This document shows positions 8,389 through 18,202 of a stretch of 64,000 nt of DNA, in pieces (positions within the stretch are counted from its first letter, which is position 1; every line of letters starts with the position of its first letter). Both the position numbers and the translations under genes were made by a program. Under the pieces are notes generated by a model that saw only the letters and a list, made by a program, of their open reading frames with translations, searched no databases and was not told the DNA's origin. Origin of the DNA: Propioniciclava coleopterorum. GTDB taxonomy: Bacteria > Actinomycetota > Actinomycetes > Propionibacteriales > Propionibacteriaceae. The stretch spans positions 2,374,722 through 2,438,721 of the forward strand of contig NZ_CP049865.1 in assembly GCF_011393335.1 (NCBI RefSeq), given 5' to 3'.

Positions 8389-8986
8389 CGACCCCGCCGC
8401 GCGCCGCGGTGAACTGGTCCAGCACGCCGGTGGCCCGCAGCGCGTCCACGACGACCCGGGCCAGCAGGCCGCCCAGCACCACCCCGGACGCCAGTTGCAG
8501 CGCCAGCCGCAGGGGCCAGATGTCCTGGCCGAACCAGTCGAACCGGAACGCGGAGAAGCAGAAGACGAACCCCGCGCCGAGCAGTCCCGACACCGCGAAC
8601 CGCGCCCAGCCGAAGCGCCGGTAGCGTCCCAGCGCGAAGGGCAGCTCGCTGCCCGCGCCCTGGATGGCGGCCGCCACCATGAGCAGCGGACCCACCGGCG
8701 AGCCCAGGAAGACCACCTCGACCACCGAGGCGATCACCTCGGCGATGATGCCCACGAACGGACGCCGGATGATCGCCACGGCGATCGGCGCCACGATCAG
8801 CCACCCCCCGAGCAGCACGTGCTGGGCCAGGTCCCCGGCGGGCCCCATCAGGACGGCGAGCAGATTCCACGCCTGCACCAGCACCCAGTACAGGAAGCCG
8901 AAGACCACCCCGAGCATCACCATCAGCACGATGTCGCGCAGTGGCAGGGCGCGTGTCCCGCGCGCCGCGGGCTCAGGCGTCGACAC
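8360..8986 (-). CDS. ykoE: ECF transporter substrate-binding (S) component, YkoE-type (thiamine/HMP)
   Basis: A 208-residue membrane protein with five or six hydrophobic helices (e.g. [56 protein letters not shown]). The arrangement (short N-tail, [34 protein letters not shown]) matches the YkoE family, which binds thiamine or hydroxymethylpyrimidine in the membrane. It starts at GTG 8984-8986, 14 bp inside ykoF, and runs 29 bp into ykoD, so it is tightly coupled to both. The upstream TPP riboswitch supports the substrate. Confidence 0.88.
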   Translation of the reverse strand: MSTPEPAARGTRALPLRDIVLMVMLGVVFGFLYWVLVQAWNLLAVLMGPAGDLAQHVLLGGWLIVAPIAVAIIRRPFVGIIAEVIASVVEVVFLGSPVGPLLMVAAAIQGAGSELPFALGRYRRFGWARFAVSGLLGAGFVFCFSAFRFDWFGQDIWPLRLALQLASGVVLGGLLARVVVDALRATGVLDQFTAARGGVGVPAQRRER

Positions 8987-9632
8987 GGGCGTGGCTGGGG
9001 CTGTTCACGGACACGGTCAGGTGGCTGGTGACGTGCTGGACGGTGCGCCCGACCATGGTCCAGCCGGCGAAGGCGGTCGCGAGGACGTCGCCGAGGTCGC
9101 CGGTCAGCCGGGTCACGAAGTGCGAGGACCCCTGGAAGGTGCCGTTGCCGCGGGCCAAGTCGATCGCCGCCTCGATGTCGCGCATGTGGTCCGGGGCGTG
9201 GTCGCCCACGGCGATGTCGGCGAGCGGGTACAGCGCCCACTCCGCGGCCGCGAACCGGCCGGTGCGGCGTCCCGCCGGTGGCGCGACGGGACGCGGCCCG
9301 GCGCCGCCGGGCGCCGAGCAGCGGGCCTCGCCGGGGCAGCCGCGCGACAGGTGCACCGACACCGACGCGTGCTCGCCCGTCTCCGCGACCGCCGCGGCCA
9401 GGTCGGTGACCCACCGGAGCAGCGCGTCCTCGGGCCCGCCCACGTAGGTCGACACGTCGCCGGTCTCGACCACCAGGCCCGAGGCGTCCAGGTCGCCCAG
9501 GGCGCCGAGGATCACCTCGGCGTAGCGGTCGCTCATCACGGCCACCGTGACGCGGGCGCCCACGCCGAAGCGCAGCGGGTCCTCCCGCAGGGCGGCGGGC
9601 TCGGCGGAAGGTGGTGCGGTGGGGGTCATCAT
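8973..9632 (-). CDS. ykoF: YkoF-type thiamine/HMP-binding protein
   Basis: About 219 residues with two tandem thiamine-binding-like repeats ([20 protein letters not shown] then [20 protein letters not shown]), the YkoF architecture. A Cys-containing [12 protein letters not shown] stretch separates the halves. The soluble protein binds HMP/thiamine and is thought to assist the YkoEDC importer. Two adjacent ATGs (9630-9632, 9627-9629) follow AAGGAG; the second is at the better distance. It is the first gene after the TPP riboswitch; a longer upstream frame runs through the riboswitch itself and is not credible. Confidence 0.85.
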   Translation of the reverse strand: MMTPTAPPSAEPAALREDPLRFGVGARVTVAVMSDRYAEVILGALGDLDASGLVVETGDVSTYVGGPEDALLRWVTDLAAAVAETGEHASVSVHLSRGCPGEARCSAPGGAGPRPVAPPAGRRTGRFAAAEWALYPLADIAVGDHAPDHMRDIEAAIDLARGNGTFQGSSHFVTRLTGDLGDVLATAFAGWTMVGRTVQHVTSHLTVSVNSPSHARVDA

Positions 9633-9689
9633 CGTCTCCTTCGTGCGGTTCGTCGCACGAGGAGGATGGACGCCGGATGCGTGTACCTC

Positions 9690-9792
9690 GAGATTCGCTT
9701 CCTTCGCCGGCATGACCCGGATCAGGTTCAACGGTCGGAGTATGAGAACTCCCTCTCAGTCCGGCTTCTCCGGACTCCCGTGCTTCGCGGCC
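9690..9792 (-). promoter_or_regulatory. TPP riboswitch (THI element)
   Basis: The minus strand contains the conserved THI-box parts in order: CACGGGAG stem start, CTGAGAGGG, then GACCGTTGAACCTGATCCGGGTCATGCCGGCGAAGGAAG (given here by position, about 9697-9740). These are the thiamine pyrophosphate pyrimidine- and pyrophosphate-sensing loops. It sits ~60 nt upstream of ykoF, so TPP should shut off the ykoFEDC operon, most likely at translation or by premature termination. Confidence 0.95.
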
Positions 9793-9899
9793 AATCTAGC
9801 AGCGCTCCGCCGGCCGACCCGCGCCCGATCCCGGGTGAGACGCCGGCGGTCGCCGGGCCGGAACCGGCCCGGGGTTGCCCGCCGTCTAGACTGGTCGCC

Positions 9900-10856
9900 A
9901 TGACCAAGAGCGTTGTCGTGGCCGCGCCGCGTGGGTACTGCGCCGGGGTCGACCGTGCCGTCGTCACGGTCGAGAAGGCCCTGGATCTGTACGGCCCGCC
10001 CGTCTACGTCCGCAAGCAGATCGTCCACAACAAGCACGTCGTCGAGGACCTCGAGCAACGCGGCGCCATCTTCGTCGAGGAGCTGTCCGAGGTCCCCGAG
10101 GGGGCCACGGTGGTGTTCTCGGCGCACGGCGTCAGCCCCGCGGTCCACGACGAGGCGAAGAGCCGTCAACTGAAGACCATCGACGCGACCTGCCCGCTCG
10201 TGACCAAGGTGCACCACGAGGCGAAGCGGTTCGCCGGACAGGGGCAGCAGATCCTTCTGATCGGGCACGCCGGCCACGAGGAGGTCGAGGGCACCATGGG
10301 CGAGGCGCCCGACCGCACCATCCTGGTCGAGCACCCCGACGACGTGGATCACGTCGAGGTCGAGGACCCGTCGCGGGTGGCCTGGCTCAGCCAGACGACC
10401 CTCAGCGTGGACGAGACCTGGGAGACCGTCACGCGGCTCCGCGAGAAGTTCCCGCTGCTGATGGACCCGCCGAGCGACGACATCTGTTACGCGACCCAGA
10501 ACCGGCAGTCCGCGGTGAAGCAGATCGCGGCGCACTCCGACCTCGTGATCGTGGTCGGCTCGCAGAACTCGTCCAACTCGGTTCGCCTGGTCGAGGTGGC
10601 GCTGGAGGCCGGCGCGAAGGCGTCCTACCGCGTCGACAACGCCGGCGAGATCGACCCGGCCTGGCTGGAGGGCGTCGAGTCCGTCGGCGTCACCTCGGGC
10701 GCGTCGGTGCCCGACATTCTGGTGCAGGGCGTCCTGGACTACCTCACCGACCGGGGCTTCCCGACCGCCGTCGAGGAGCGTCTCACCGAGGAGAACCTGA
10801 CGTTCGCGCTGCCGCCCGAACTCCGCAAGGACCTCAAGCAGGCCAAGGGCCGCTGA
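9900..10856 (+). CDS. ispH: 4-hydroxy-3-methylbut-2-enyl diphosphate reductase
   Basis: IspH makes IPP and DMAPP in the last step of the MEP isoprenoid pathway. The 318-residue protein keeps all three [4Fe-4S] cysteines (C14 in RGYCAG, C98 in DATCPL, C196 in DICYATQ), the AHGVSP substrate motif and the SQNSSNS loop. The ATG at 9900 is the family start; the frame is open far upstream but carries the antisense of ykoF there. The last 23 bp overlap, on the other strand, the end of the VTC-domain gene. Confidence 0.96.
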   Translation: MTKSVVVAAPRGYCAGVDRAVVTVEKALDLYGPPVYVRKQIVHNKHVVEDLEQRGAIFVEELSEVPEGATVVFSAHGVSPAVHDEAKSRQLKTIDATCPLVTKVHHEAKRFAGQGQQILLIGHAGHEEVEGTMGEAPDRTILVEHPDDVDHVEVEDPSRVAWLSQTTLSVDETWETVTRLREKFPLLMDPPSDDICYATQNRQSAVKQIAAHSDLVIVVGSQNSSNSVRLVEVALEAGAKASYRVDNAGEIDPAWLEGVESVGVTSGASVPDILVQGVLDYLTDRGFPTAVEERLTEENLTFALPPELRKDLKQAKGR

Positions 10857-11685
10857 GCAGGGGATCCAGCTTGCGCAGGACGCGGTGCCAGCGGGGCGCC
10901 CGGCGGCCCGCGGTGATCGCGATCCCGGCGCAGTACTTGCTGATCGAGCCCGGTCGCTGGCCGAGGCGGTGCAGGAGTTGGTCGGCGGTGCTGCGTCCGG
11001 TTGCCGACTTCGTCTCCACCAGGACGCCGCCGCGTCCGACCAGCGCGCCCGCGATCGAGCCGTCGAAGGACAGGTCGATGTCGCACGTCAGCCGGACGCC
11101 GCCCACCGGATCCACGAACGTCGCCCGGCGGTAGCGGCTCACTAGGCTGGGGCGCAGCGTCTCGGCCGGCGGGTCGCCGTTGAGGTGCGCGTCGATGAAC
11201 CCCAGCCCGTCCTGAGAGCCCTGCGGCGCCAGGCGATCCATCGCCTCCGCCGCCCACGGCACCCGGTGCTTGACCGTCTCGCCGCGCGCGCCCTTGGCCT
11301 TGACCTCCAGGACCGTCAGGTCGGTGTCGAGGTAGCTGCGGGTGCGCACCTTGTACCTGATCCGCCGCCCCTGATGGTGATCGCGGAAGAACCGGAGATC
11401 AGGGGTGTCGAAGTAGACCGACAGGTAGTCGAAGACGCGGATGTCGCCGATCTCGAGGACGCGCAGGTCGGGCCCCAGGCCGTCCAGCAGGCGGCTGAGG
11501 ACGCCGAGCGAGACCAGGTACTTCTGGTCGACGCGGGTCTGGAGTTCGGCGACGGCGTTGACCTCGTCGAGCCCGATGGCGTCCCGATGCGCGGCGAGGT
11601 CCTGCAGCAGGATGCGATCGGCCCGGTGCGCGGGCGCGGGCGCAGGCACGAGCCGCCGCCCGACGCGCTCGGGGGCCAGCGTCAC
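10834..11685 (-). CDS. VTC-domain (polyphosphate polymerase-like) protein
   Basis: A 283-residue protein with the triphosphate-tunnel VTC fold motifs: DQKYLVS, a basic strand [11 protein letters not shown], the acidic-basic strand [23 protein letters not shown] and LVETKSATG. In yeast Vtc4 this domain makes polyphosphate from ATP; bacterial stand-alone versions are little studied. It overlaps the DUF4956 gene by 4 bp (ATGA), a pairing seen repeatedly in bacteria, often also with CotH, which is not here. The product is probably cytoplasmic and may work at the membrane with its partner. Activity is inferred from the domain only. Confidence 0.8.
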   Translation of the reverse strand: MTLAPERVGRRLVPAPAPAHRADRILLQDLAAHRDAIGLDEVNAVAELQTRVDQKYLVSLGVLSRLLDGLGPDLRVLEIGDIRVFDYLSVYFDTPDLRFFRDHHQGRRIRYKVRTRSYLDTDLTVLEVKAKGARGETVKHRVPWAAEAMDRLAPQGSQDGLGFIDAHLNGDPPAETLRPSLVSRYRRATFVDPVGGVRLTCDIDLSFDGSIAGALVGRGGVLVETKSATGRSTADQLLHRLGQRPGSISKYCAGIAITAGRRAPRWHRVLRKLDPLLSGPWPA

Positions 11686-12353
11686 GAGGTGTAGGCGTCA
11701 GCGCGCGAACGCAGCGGCGCGGTGATGGGGGACTGCGGCGTCTCGGGGGCGCGGTGCGGAAGAGCGGGGCTGGGGATGGCGGCGTACCGCGGGCCGACGT
11801 GCCGGATCGGGGCGTACCAGACGTCGAGGACGGTCAGGTCGCGGACGAGGTCCACCTCGTGCACGCTGATGCGGCGCACGGGCGCGCCGAGCCGGATCGA
11901 CACGGTCCGCTCGAGGAGGTCCGGGTCGAGGATGGCCTCGTCCAGCGTCAGCGTGATCGACGTGATCCGGCGGGCGACCTTGGGGTGGTCGGCGATCGTC
12001 ACGACGAGCAGGATCAGCGCGGACAGCGTCGGGGTGACCCACCACGCGAACGGCGCGAGGCCGCCCAGCAGGCCGAGCGCCAGCGCCGAGAAGTAGTAGG
12101 CGATCTCGCCCTGGCTGATCGCGTCGGACCGCAGGCGGATGATCGACAGCACGCCGAACAGGCCCAGCCCCAGGCCGACGCTCGCCTCGGTCGTTCCCAG
12201 AGCGAGCGTGACCGCCATGACCCCGACGTTCAGCGTCAGGAAGGCGAACATCAGATCGCGTCGATGGTGACGGGGGTAGTACAGGGCGACGGCGAGGATC
12301 GTGGCCGCGACGAGATCGGTCCCGACGGCCACCAGGCTGGCGAACGAAAGCAT
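11682..12353 (-). CDS. DUF4956 membrane protein
   Basis: About 223 residues with four or five membrane helices (VGTDLVAATILAVALYY, LMFAFLTLNVGVMAVTLAL, GLGLGLFGVLSIIRLRSD, YFSALALGLLGGLAPFAWWV) and a cytosolic C-terminal domain with SITLTLDEAI and VHEVDLVRD. The IRLRSD-AISQGEIAYYF junction is typical of DUF4956. The chosen ATG (12351-12353) opens the first helix; an upstream ATG would add an Arg/Cys-rich stretch. It is co-transcribed with the VTC-domain gene. Role unknown; an association with polyphosphate or cell-envelope phosphate handling is inference. Confidence 0.75.
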   Translation of the reverse strand: MLSFASLVAVGTDLVAATILAVALYYPRHHRRDLMFAFLTLNVGVMAVTLALGTTEASVGLGLGLFGVLSIIRLRSDAISQGEIAYYFSALALGLLGGLAPFAWWVTPTLSALILLVVTIADHPKVARRITSITLTLDEAILDPDLLERTVSIRLGAPVRRISVHEVDLVRDLTVLDVWYAPIRHVGPRYAAIPSPALPHRAPETPQSPITAPLRSRADAYTS

Positions 12354-12488
12354 CCAAGTCCTAGAGGAGGCAACGCCGACACAGGTGCGTCGGCGGGGTG
12401 TGCACAAACACCGGAAGGTTAACGGAAGGTGAACGATCGCGTCACGGGAGGGGATCCCTCCCCCGGGTGGCGTCGCGGACCCCGCGGG

Positions 12489-14620
12489 CTAGCCCGACAG
12501 GCGCTTGGCCAGCGCTTTCGCCTCCTTCTTCGGTGCCCGGGATCCCCACCAATCTCCTGCGCGGAACTTGGCATCGCCGAGGTCTTCGAGCGCCTGGATC
12601 AGGTCGGCCACCCGTCCGGGATCGGCATCGGCGAGCGGCCGCAGCGCGTCCACGAGGGCCTGGGACGCCGCGAGGATCGCCTTGCGGTCCCCGGACGCCG
12701 ACGCCGCCGCCACCGCCGCGCGCGCCTCCTCCAGCGCGGACGGCCGCTCCGCCGGGCCGTCGGCCGGGACGGGCTCCGCGGGCGTGCGGTCGGGGGCTGC
12801 GGGCTCGGCCGGGAGCGGCGCCGCGGGCTCGGCCGGGCGTGATGCCGCAGGCTCGGCCGGAAGTGACGCCGCTGGCTCGGGTGCGAGCGGGGCCACGGGC
12901 TCGGCCGTGACAGGTCCCGCGGGCTCGGGCGCGACGGGCTCGGGCGCGCGGGGTGCGGGAGCCTCGGCAGGGGCCGCCTCCGCCTGGGCCGGCTCGGCAG
13001 GGGCCGGTGCGGGCGCCGGCGCCGGACGCTGCGGGGGCACGGGCGCCGGTCCCGGACGGGGGACGGGAAGGGCCGGGGCGCGGGGGCCGGGGGCGTCGGC
13101 TCGGGCTCGGCCGGGGCGGCGGGCTCGCGGCCGGGGCCGGGCGCGGCTGGGGTGGGGCTCGTCGCCGCCGGGCTCGAAGCCGCAGCGGCCTCGTCGGGGG
13201 CGGTGGCGACCGGGGCGGCCGCGTCGGCGACGGTGCGGTGCGCGCGGGTGCTCGCGGCCAGGGACTCGTCGTCGGGCAGGTCGTCCCAGTGCGGTGCCGG
13301 CCCGGGGCCGGGCAGAGCGGCGCCGCGGGCCGACGCCAGCGCGTAGGCGGGGTCGGGCACCGACGCGACGGCGGTGCCGCGCGGGTCGGCGGCCCGCAGC
13401 GCCCGGGTCAGCTCGTGGAAGCTCCGCAGCGAGCGTTCGGACGCCTCGGCGTCCCCGGTGGCGCGCTCGGCCTCGGCGCGGGCCAGCGTCGCGACGGCCA
13501 GCCAGGCGGACAGCCCCTCGGGGCGGCGCAGCGACCCGTACCGGTCGAACAGCGAGGCGAGGGCGTCGCGGGCGTCCGCGGCCTCGTCGGAGCGCAGCAG
13601 CGCGTCGGCGAGCGCGGTGACCGCGGCGAACTGGGCGGCCAGCCGGTCCCCGGCGCGGGCCTCGGACGCCGCGAGCGCGGCCGCGGCCTCGGCGGCCAGG
13701 CCCGCCTGCGCGACGGCCTCCTCGAGGTGTCCGGCTCCGGCGAGGTCGCGGGCCAGGTCGGCGCGGGCGTGCGTCTCGGCGTCGAGCGCGGCGTCCCCGA
13801 GCGCGGGCCGGGCCGCGGCCCAGCCGTCGGCCAGGGTGCGCCGCGCCGCGATCGCCTCGGGCAGCGAGCCCGCAACGGGCAGGCGGTCGGCCAGGTCGCG
13901 TCCCGCGTCGGCCAGCGGCGTCACGAACCGGCCCGCCTGACCGTCGGCGGCCCGGCCCCGCGTCACCTGGGCGTCGAGGGACGCGCGGGCGACCTGCGTC
14001 GCCTCCCGGGCGAACGCGGCGGCGTCGGACGGCAGGCCGGCGGCCCAGCGGGCGTCGCCGGCGAGCAGCAGGGCGTCCACCAGGACGCGGTCCTCGGCCG
14101 CGTCCGCGCGGCCCTCGCGGGCGCGCGCCGCCGCGGCGTCGGCGTACGCGTTGGCCAGGGCCAGGTCGCCGTCGGCGAGGGCGCCGCGGGCGCGGGCCTG
14201 CAGCAGCCAGGACGCCGTGCGCCCGGCGAGGTAGGGGACCAGGTCGACGTGCGGGAGCAGCCGCATCCACCCCCGCGCGGCGGCCGCCATCTGGCCGGCG
14301 GCCGACGGCTGCCCGAGCCCGGCCTGCACCGCGGCGAGCTGCGTGGTCGCCGTGACGAACCGGACGCCGTCGTCCACCGGTGTGAAGGGGCCCACCGCCC
14401 CGTGGAGGGCCACCAGGCCGTTGGCGCGCGTGAGCGCGTCCTGGGCGTCGGCGGCGGCCTCGGCGTGGTCGTGGGCCAGCAGCCGCAGCGCGGTCACCTC
14501 GTTGAGGGCGTCCACGAGCGGCTCGGCCACCGACACGTCGCTGGCCGCCCAGCCCCGCAGCTTCTTCACCTGCGAGGCGGCGTCCTTGAGGCGGCGCGGG
14601 TGGGGATCGGACGGGCTCAT
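12489..14620 (-). CDS. Large Ala/Pro-rich protein with helical-repeat (TPR-like) N-domain, frameshifted
   Basis: The first ~460 residues are Ala-rich helices in repeating pairs with TPR-like spacing (EALTRANGLVALHG, RTASWLLQARARGALADGDL, AEERATGDAEASERSLRSF-like). A long Pro/Ala/Glu linker follows, then a compact conserved-looking tail (ALEEARAAVAAASASGDRKA, ADLIQALEDLGDAKFRAGDW). Head and tail lie in different frames; adding one base to the GGGG run at 13075-13078 joins them into ~710 residues. ATG 14618-14620 has a GAGGGAG site. No signal peptide or membrane helix. Function unknown; it sits next to flotillin and NfeD but is separately spaced. Confidence 0.65.
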
Positions 14621-14723
14621 GCGGGCTCCCTCGGACAACACGTGGGGGATGGTCCCCTCAGGTTACGCGACGACGCCGACCCGGGCGGGGAGCCCGGATC
14701 GGCGTCGACGGTGTGACAACGGG

Positions 14724-16250
14724 TTACTCGACGTCGCCCTGCACGACGCGGGTCGGCGTCGCCTCGGTCGAGGACTGCTTGCCCGCCGCGGCGCGATCCA
14801 GCAGGGCGCGCAGGTCGAAACCGGTGGCGTCGGAGACCAGCTGCATGGTCTGCGTCAGCGTGTCGGTCACCTGGCGCGGGAGCTGGCTTGCGCCGTCGGA
14901 GGAGATCACCGTCAGCTTGTCGATGCTGCCCAGCGGCGACGCGACCTTCTCGGCCATCGACGGCAGCACCTCGACCAGCATCTGCAGGACGGCCGCGTCG
15001 TTGTAGTTCTTGAACGCGGCGGCGCGCTTGTCCATGGCCTCGGCCTCGGCCTGGCCGACCGCCAGCGTCGCGGCGGCCTTCGCCTCGCCCTCGGCCCGGA
15101 CGGCCTCGGCCTCGGCGATACGGCGGGCCTTCTCCGACTCACCGCGCTTGGCGCCCTCGATCGCCTCGGCCTCGGCCAGCGCCGAACGGCGGGACTTCTC
15201 GCCCACACCGGTCAGGCGGGCCTTCTCGGCGTCGGCCTCGGCGTTCGCGATGGAGGCGGCCTTGTGGGCCTCGGCCTCGAAGATGGCCGCGTTGCGCTGC
15301 GCCTCGGCGGCGGTCTCCACGCGGTAGCGCTCGGCGTCCGCGGGGCGGCGGACCTCGGTGTCGAGCTGACGCTCCTTCAGGGCGGCCTGCGCGACGGCGA
15401 CCTTCTCCTGCTCCATCAGGATCGCCTGGTCGCGGTCGGCCTGGGCCAGCGGGCCGGACGCGGCGGCCTGCGCGCGGGCGGCGTCCGTCTCGGACTGGAT
15501 CTCGGCCTGCTTCAGCACGAGCGCCCGCTGCGAGATGGCGATCTCCTGCTCGGCGGCGATCTGGGCCTGCTCGGCCTCCCGCCGGGCCTCGGCCTCGGCG
15601 ACCGCGGCGAGGCGTCCGACCTTGGCCGACTCGGGGCGTCCCAGGTCGGAGAGGTAGGTGCCGTCGTCGGTGATGTCCTGGATCTGGAACGTGTCCAGCA
15701 CCAGGCCCTGGCCCGTCAGGGAGGACTCGGACTCGTCGGTGACGCGCTGGGCGAAGGCCGCGCGGTCGCGGATGATCTGCTCGACGGTCAGCGAGCCGAC
15801 GATGGAGCGCAGCGAGCCGGCCAGCGTCTCCTGGGTGAAGGTCTCGATCTCGTCCTGCTGGGACAGGAAGCGCTGCGCGGCGGCGCGGATCGAGTCCTCG
15901 TTGCCGCCGACCTTGACGATGGCGACGCCGTCCACGTTCAGCTTGATGCCCTGGCCGGACACGGCGTTGCGGATGGTCACCATGATGCGGCGCGAGCTGA
16001 GGTCCAGCACGTGGAGGCGCTGGATGAACGGCACCACGAAGATGCCGCCGCCCATCACGACCTTCTGCCCGGACAGGTCGGTGGAGACCAGGCCGGTCTC
16101 GGGGTTGCGCACCTCCTTGCCCTTGCGTCCGGTCAGGATGAACGCCTCGTTGGGTTTGGCGACCTTGTAGCGGCTGGCGACCAGGAGGCCGACCAGCACG
16201 ACGAGGACCACCAGGCCGATGATGGCGATGGTCATGGGGGACAGGGGCAT
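14724..16250 (-). CDS. Flotillin/SPFH-domain membrane scaffold protein
   Basis: 508 residues: an N-terminal membrane anchor (about 7-27), an SPFH/band-7 domain (about 30-210: PNEAFILTGRKGKEV, VPFIQRLHVLDLSSR, NVDGVAIVKVGG), then a long coiled coil of Ala/Glu-rich repeats (EAEAR, EAEAIEGAKRGESEKARR) and a C-terminal hydrophobic tail. This is the YqiK/FloT type that oligomerises in ordered membrane patches. RBS AAGGAA precedes ATG 16250. The NfeD-like gene lies 22 bp upstream; flotillin-NfeD pairing is a known bacterial arrangement. Confidence 0.93.
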   Translation of the reverse strand: MPLSPMTIAIIGLVVLVVLVGLLVASRYKVAKPNEAFILTGRKGKEVRNPETGLVSTDLSGQKVVMGGGIFVVPFIQRLHVLDLSSRRIMVTIRNAVSGQGIKLNVDGVAIVKVGGNEDSIRAAAQRFLSQQDEIETFTQETLAGSLRSIVGSLTVEQIIRDRAAFAQRVTDESESSLTGQGLVLDTFQIQDITDDGTYLSDLGRPESAKVGRLAAVAEAEARREAEQAQIAAEQEIAISQRALVLKQAEIQSETDAARAQAAASGPLAQADRDQAILMEQEKVAVAQAALKERQLDTEVRRPADAERYRVETAAEAQRNAAIFEAEAHKAASIANAEADAEKARLTGVGEKSRRSALAEAEAIEGAKRGESEKARRIAEAEAVRAEGEAKAAATLAVGQAEAEAMDKRAAAFKNYNDAAVLQMLVEVLPSMAEKVASPLGSIDKLTVISSDGASQLPRQVTDTLTQTMQLVSDATGFDLRALLDRAAAGKQSSTEATPTRVVQGDVE

Positions 16251-16272
16251 GGGGCGTTCCTTTCGAGGAGCG

Positions 16273-16803
16273 TCAGGGGATCGGGGGCGGCAGGACGGGG
16301 TCGTCCTCCCGCTTGACGGGGGTGACGGCGACGGCCGTCGGGGAGACCACGGCGGAGACCCACACCTCGGAGCCCTCGGCCACCGGCTGGGCGCAGCGGG
16401 CGGCGTACTTGCGCACGTGGCCGCCGACGTTGAGGCGCACCTCGCCGTAGCCGTCGGCGGGGATCGCGGTGATGACGTAGGCCGGGTGGCCCACGAGGGT
16501 GTCCACCCGGAAGCTCGCGGAGTCGTCGCGGCGCAGCGCGCGGGTCAGCTTCACCGCGCCGAGGGCGGCGAGCGCCCCGACGACCAGGCCCACGACCACG
16601 GCGATCGCGGTGCTGTCGGAGACGGCCAACCCGATGGCGCCGCCGAAGCCGAAGGAGCCCACGAAGGCCGCGATGCTCGAGACCGAGAACAGGTCGTTGT
16701 CGAGCGCGTCAAGGTGGAGCGCGCCGTCCAGCACATCGCCGAGGACGAGCGCCAGCACGACCAACACGATGCCTGCCCCGCCGAGCACGAGGAAGGTGGT
16801 CAC
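16273..16803 (-). CDS. NfeD-like membrane protein with OB-fold tail
   Basis: About 176 residues: three membrane helices (near 3-25, 45-65, 70-95) followed by a soluble beta-rich domain (VDTLVGHPAYVITAIPADG, GEVRLNVGGHVRKYAAR, GSEVWVSAVVSPTAVAV), the C-terminal OB fold of NfeD proteins. The GTG at 16801-16803 has GAGGAG at good distance; a longer frame upstream adds no conserved sequence. It is first in a two-gene operon with flotillin. NfeD-type partners are thought to assist or regulate flotillin assembly; the exact role is open. Confidence 0.8.
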   Translation of the reverse strand: MTTFLVLGGAGIVLVVLALVLGDVLDGALHLDALDNDLFSVSSIAAFVGSFGFGGAIGLAVSDSTAIAVVVGLVVGALAALGAVKLTRALRRDDSASFRVDTLVGHPAYVITAIPADGYGEVRLNVGGHVRKYAARCAQPVAEGSEVWVSAVVSPTAVAVTPVKREDDPVLPPPIP

Positions 16804-16987
16804 GTCGGTCTCCTCACGCGAATCGGGACGGGGATCTCCGGTCCCGGGTGTTCCGATTTCCACTCTATCGGTAGGACCGGACAACCCGTGGGAGACCGGT
16901 TGTTCTGGTCGGCCCTGCTGGTCGGGACGCCGGGCGCGATCCGGCGGTCGGCCGGGCCGGTGGGTTCCTCGTCGCGCCCCGGACGCG

Positions 16988-18115
16988 TCAGGCGGCCACC
17001 GCGAACTCGGCGGCGTCGTGGCCGGCGCGCCGGGCGAGGGCGTCGGCAGCGGCGCGGAACGCCGGCTCGGCGCCGCGGGGCAGCGGACGGTCGGGCCGCA
17101 GCTCGACGCGGAACCGCCCGGGCCGCTCGGTGCGCTTCCACGCCCCGACCCGCCGCAGGTCCCAGATCGCAGGGCCGCCGCCGGACTCGCCGTACTTGGC
17201 GACCGAGTCCGCGGCGCCGGGCAGCGGCAGCACCGAATGGGTCAGGACGGCCTCGTCGAAGGTGGACAGCAGCCACGCCCCCGCGGCGCCGGTCTCCCCG
17301 GTCGGCCCGCTCGAGCGCGCGGACGGACGCCGCTCGTCGAGGGCGCGGGTGCCGGCCAACAGCTCGACGTCGTCCACGACCACGCGGGTGACGCCGTCGC
17401 CGAGCTCGCCGATCGCGGCCGCGATCTCGGTCCGGGTCAGGCGGGTCCAGCGCTGCAGGTCGGCGACCGCGACCGGCCCGTGCGAGGCGAAGAACCGCCC
17501 GACCAGCTCGGTGACCGCCTCCGCGCGGGGCCGCGGCGCGGCGGGCGGGAGGACGCTGTCGGCGAGGACGTAGGTGTGGCCGTTGAGGCCCGCGGGGTCC
17601 ACCGGCCCCGAACAGACGAGGCCCTCCAACTCGGCGATCAGGCACACGTGCGACACCTGCGCCCAGAACTCCGGGTGCGACCGGTCCAGGACGCCGGCGC
17701 CGACGAACGCCGCGCCCAGCTCCGCCCGGGTCCGCGGCCCCTCGGCGACCTGGGCGAGCAGGAAGTCCAGCCGCGGCGTCCGATCGGCGGGCTCGGCCAG
17801 CCCGAGCCTCCGGTGCCGCGCCGCCATCCCCGACAGCACCTTCGGGGAGGTGAGCGCGAGCAGCCAGCGGACGTCCTCGGCGGCGACGTGGTGCCAGGTC
17901 GGGCGCAGCACGTGGGTGCGCACGACGCGGCCGGCGTGCAGCGCGGCGGTCGCCTCGGCGGCGGTGGCCCGGGTGCGCTGCGCGAGCGAGTCGTGGGCCA
18001 GCGGCACGTCCTGGGACTGCACGGCCAGCGACTCCCGGACCGCGCTCACGGGGTCCGGCGCCGGCGTCCCGGTGAGGCGCTGCAGCGCGAACCGGATCTC
18101 CCACAGCTCGCGCAC
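16988..18115 (-). CDS. Winged-helix DNA glycosylase, AlkZ/YcaQ-like
   Basis: About 375 residues with three winged-helix segments of the AlkZ/YcaQ family: AVQSQDVPLAHDSLAQR near the start (the QSQ-type catalytic motif), THVLRPTWHHVAAEDVRWLL, then the later domains (VCSGPVDPAGLNGHTYVLAD, DLQRWTRLTRTEIAAAIGEL). Such enzymes unhook interstrand crosslinks or remove bulky alkyl bases; many actinobacterial members are self-resistance or general repair proteins. The start is uncertain: GTG 18113-18115 (VRELWEIRFAL) is chosen as the frame continues upstream without conserved sequence. It is divergent from the HAD gene. Confidence 0.8.
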   Translation of the reverse strand: MRELWEIRFALQRLTGTPAPDPVSAVRESLAVQSQDVPLAHDSLAQRTRATAAEATAALHAGRVVRTHVLRPTWHHVAAEDVRWLLALTSPKVLSGMAARHRRLGLAEPADRTPRLDFLLAQVAEGPRTRAELGAAFVGAGVLDRSHPEFWAQVSHVCLIAELEGLVCSGPVDPAGLNGHTYVLADSVLPPAAPRPRAEAVTELVGRFFASHGPVAVADLQRWTRLTRTEIAAAIGELGDGVTRVVVDDVELLAGTRALDERRPSARSSGPTGETGAAGAWLLSTFDEAVLTHSVLPLPGAADSVAKYGESGGGPAIWDLRRVGAWKRTERPGRFRVELRPDRPLPRGAEPAFRAAADALARRAGHDAAEFAVAA

Positions 18116-18202
18116 ATCCCTGACCCGCAGCCTAGGAGACGCCGGGGGAGGGGCGGGCACGGCCCCCTCCGGCGGCGCGCCGGCGGCCGCTAGCGTGGGG
18201 GT

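Noticed and set aside
5252-9031. Very long open frame on the plus strand opposite the ykoDE genes
   Set aside because: It is Arg/Pro/Ser-rich, has no family pattern and is the mirror of conserved ABC genes; long antisense frames are expected at this GC content.
9632-9731. Upstream extension of ykoF to an earlier ATG
   Set aside because: It would translate the conserved part of the TPP riboswitch; the ATG pair after AAGGAG is the credible start.
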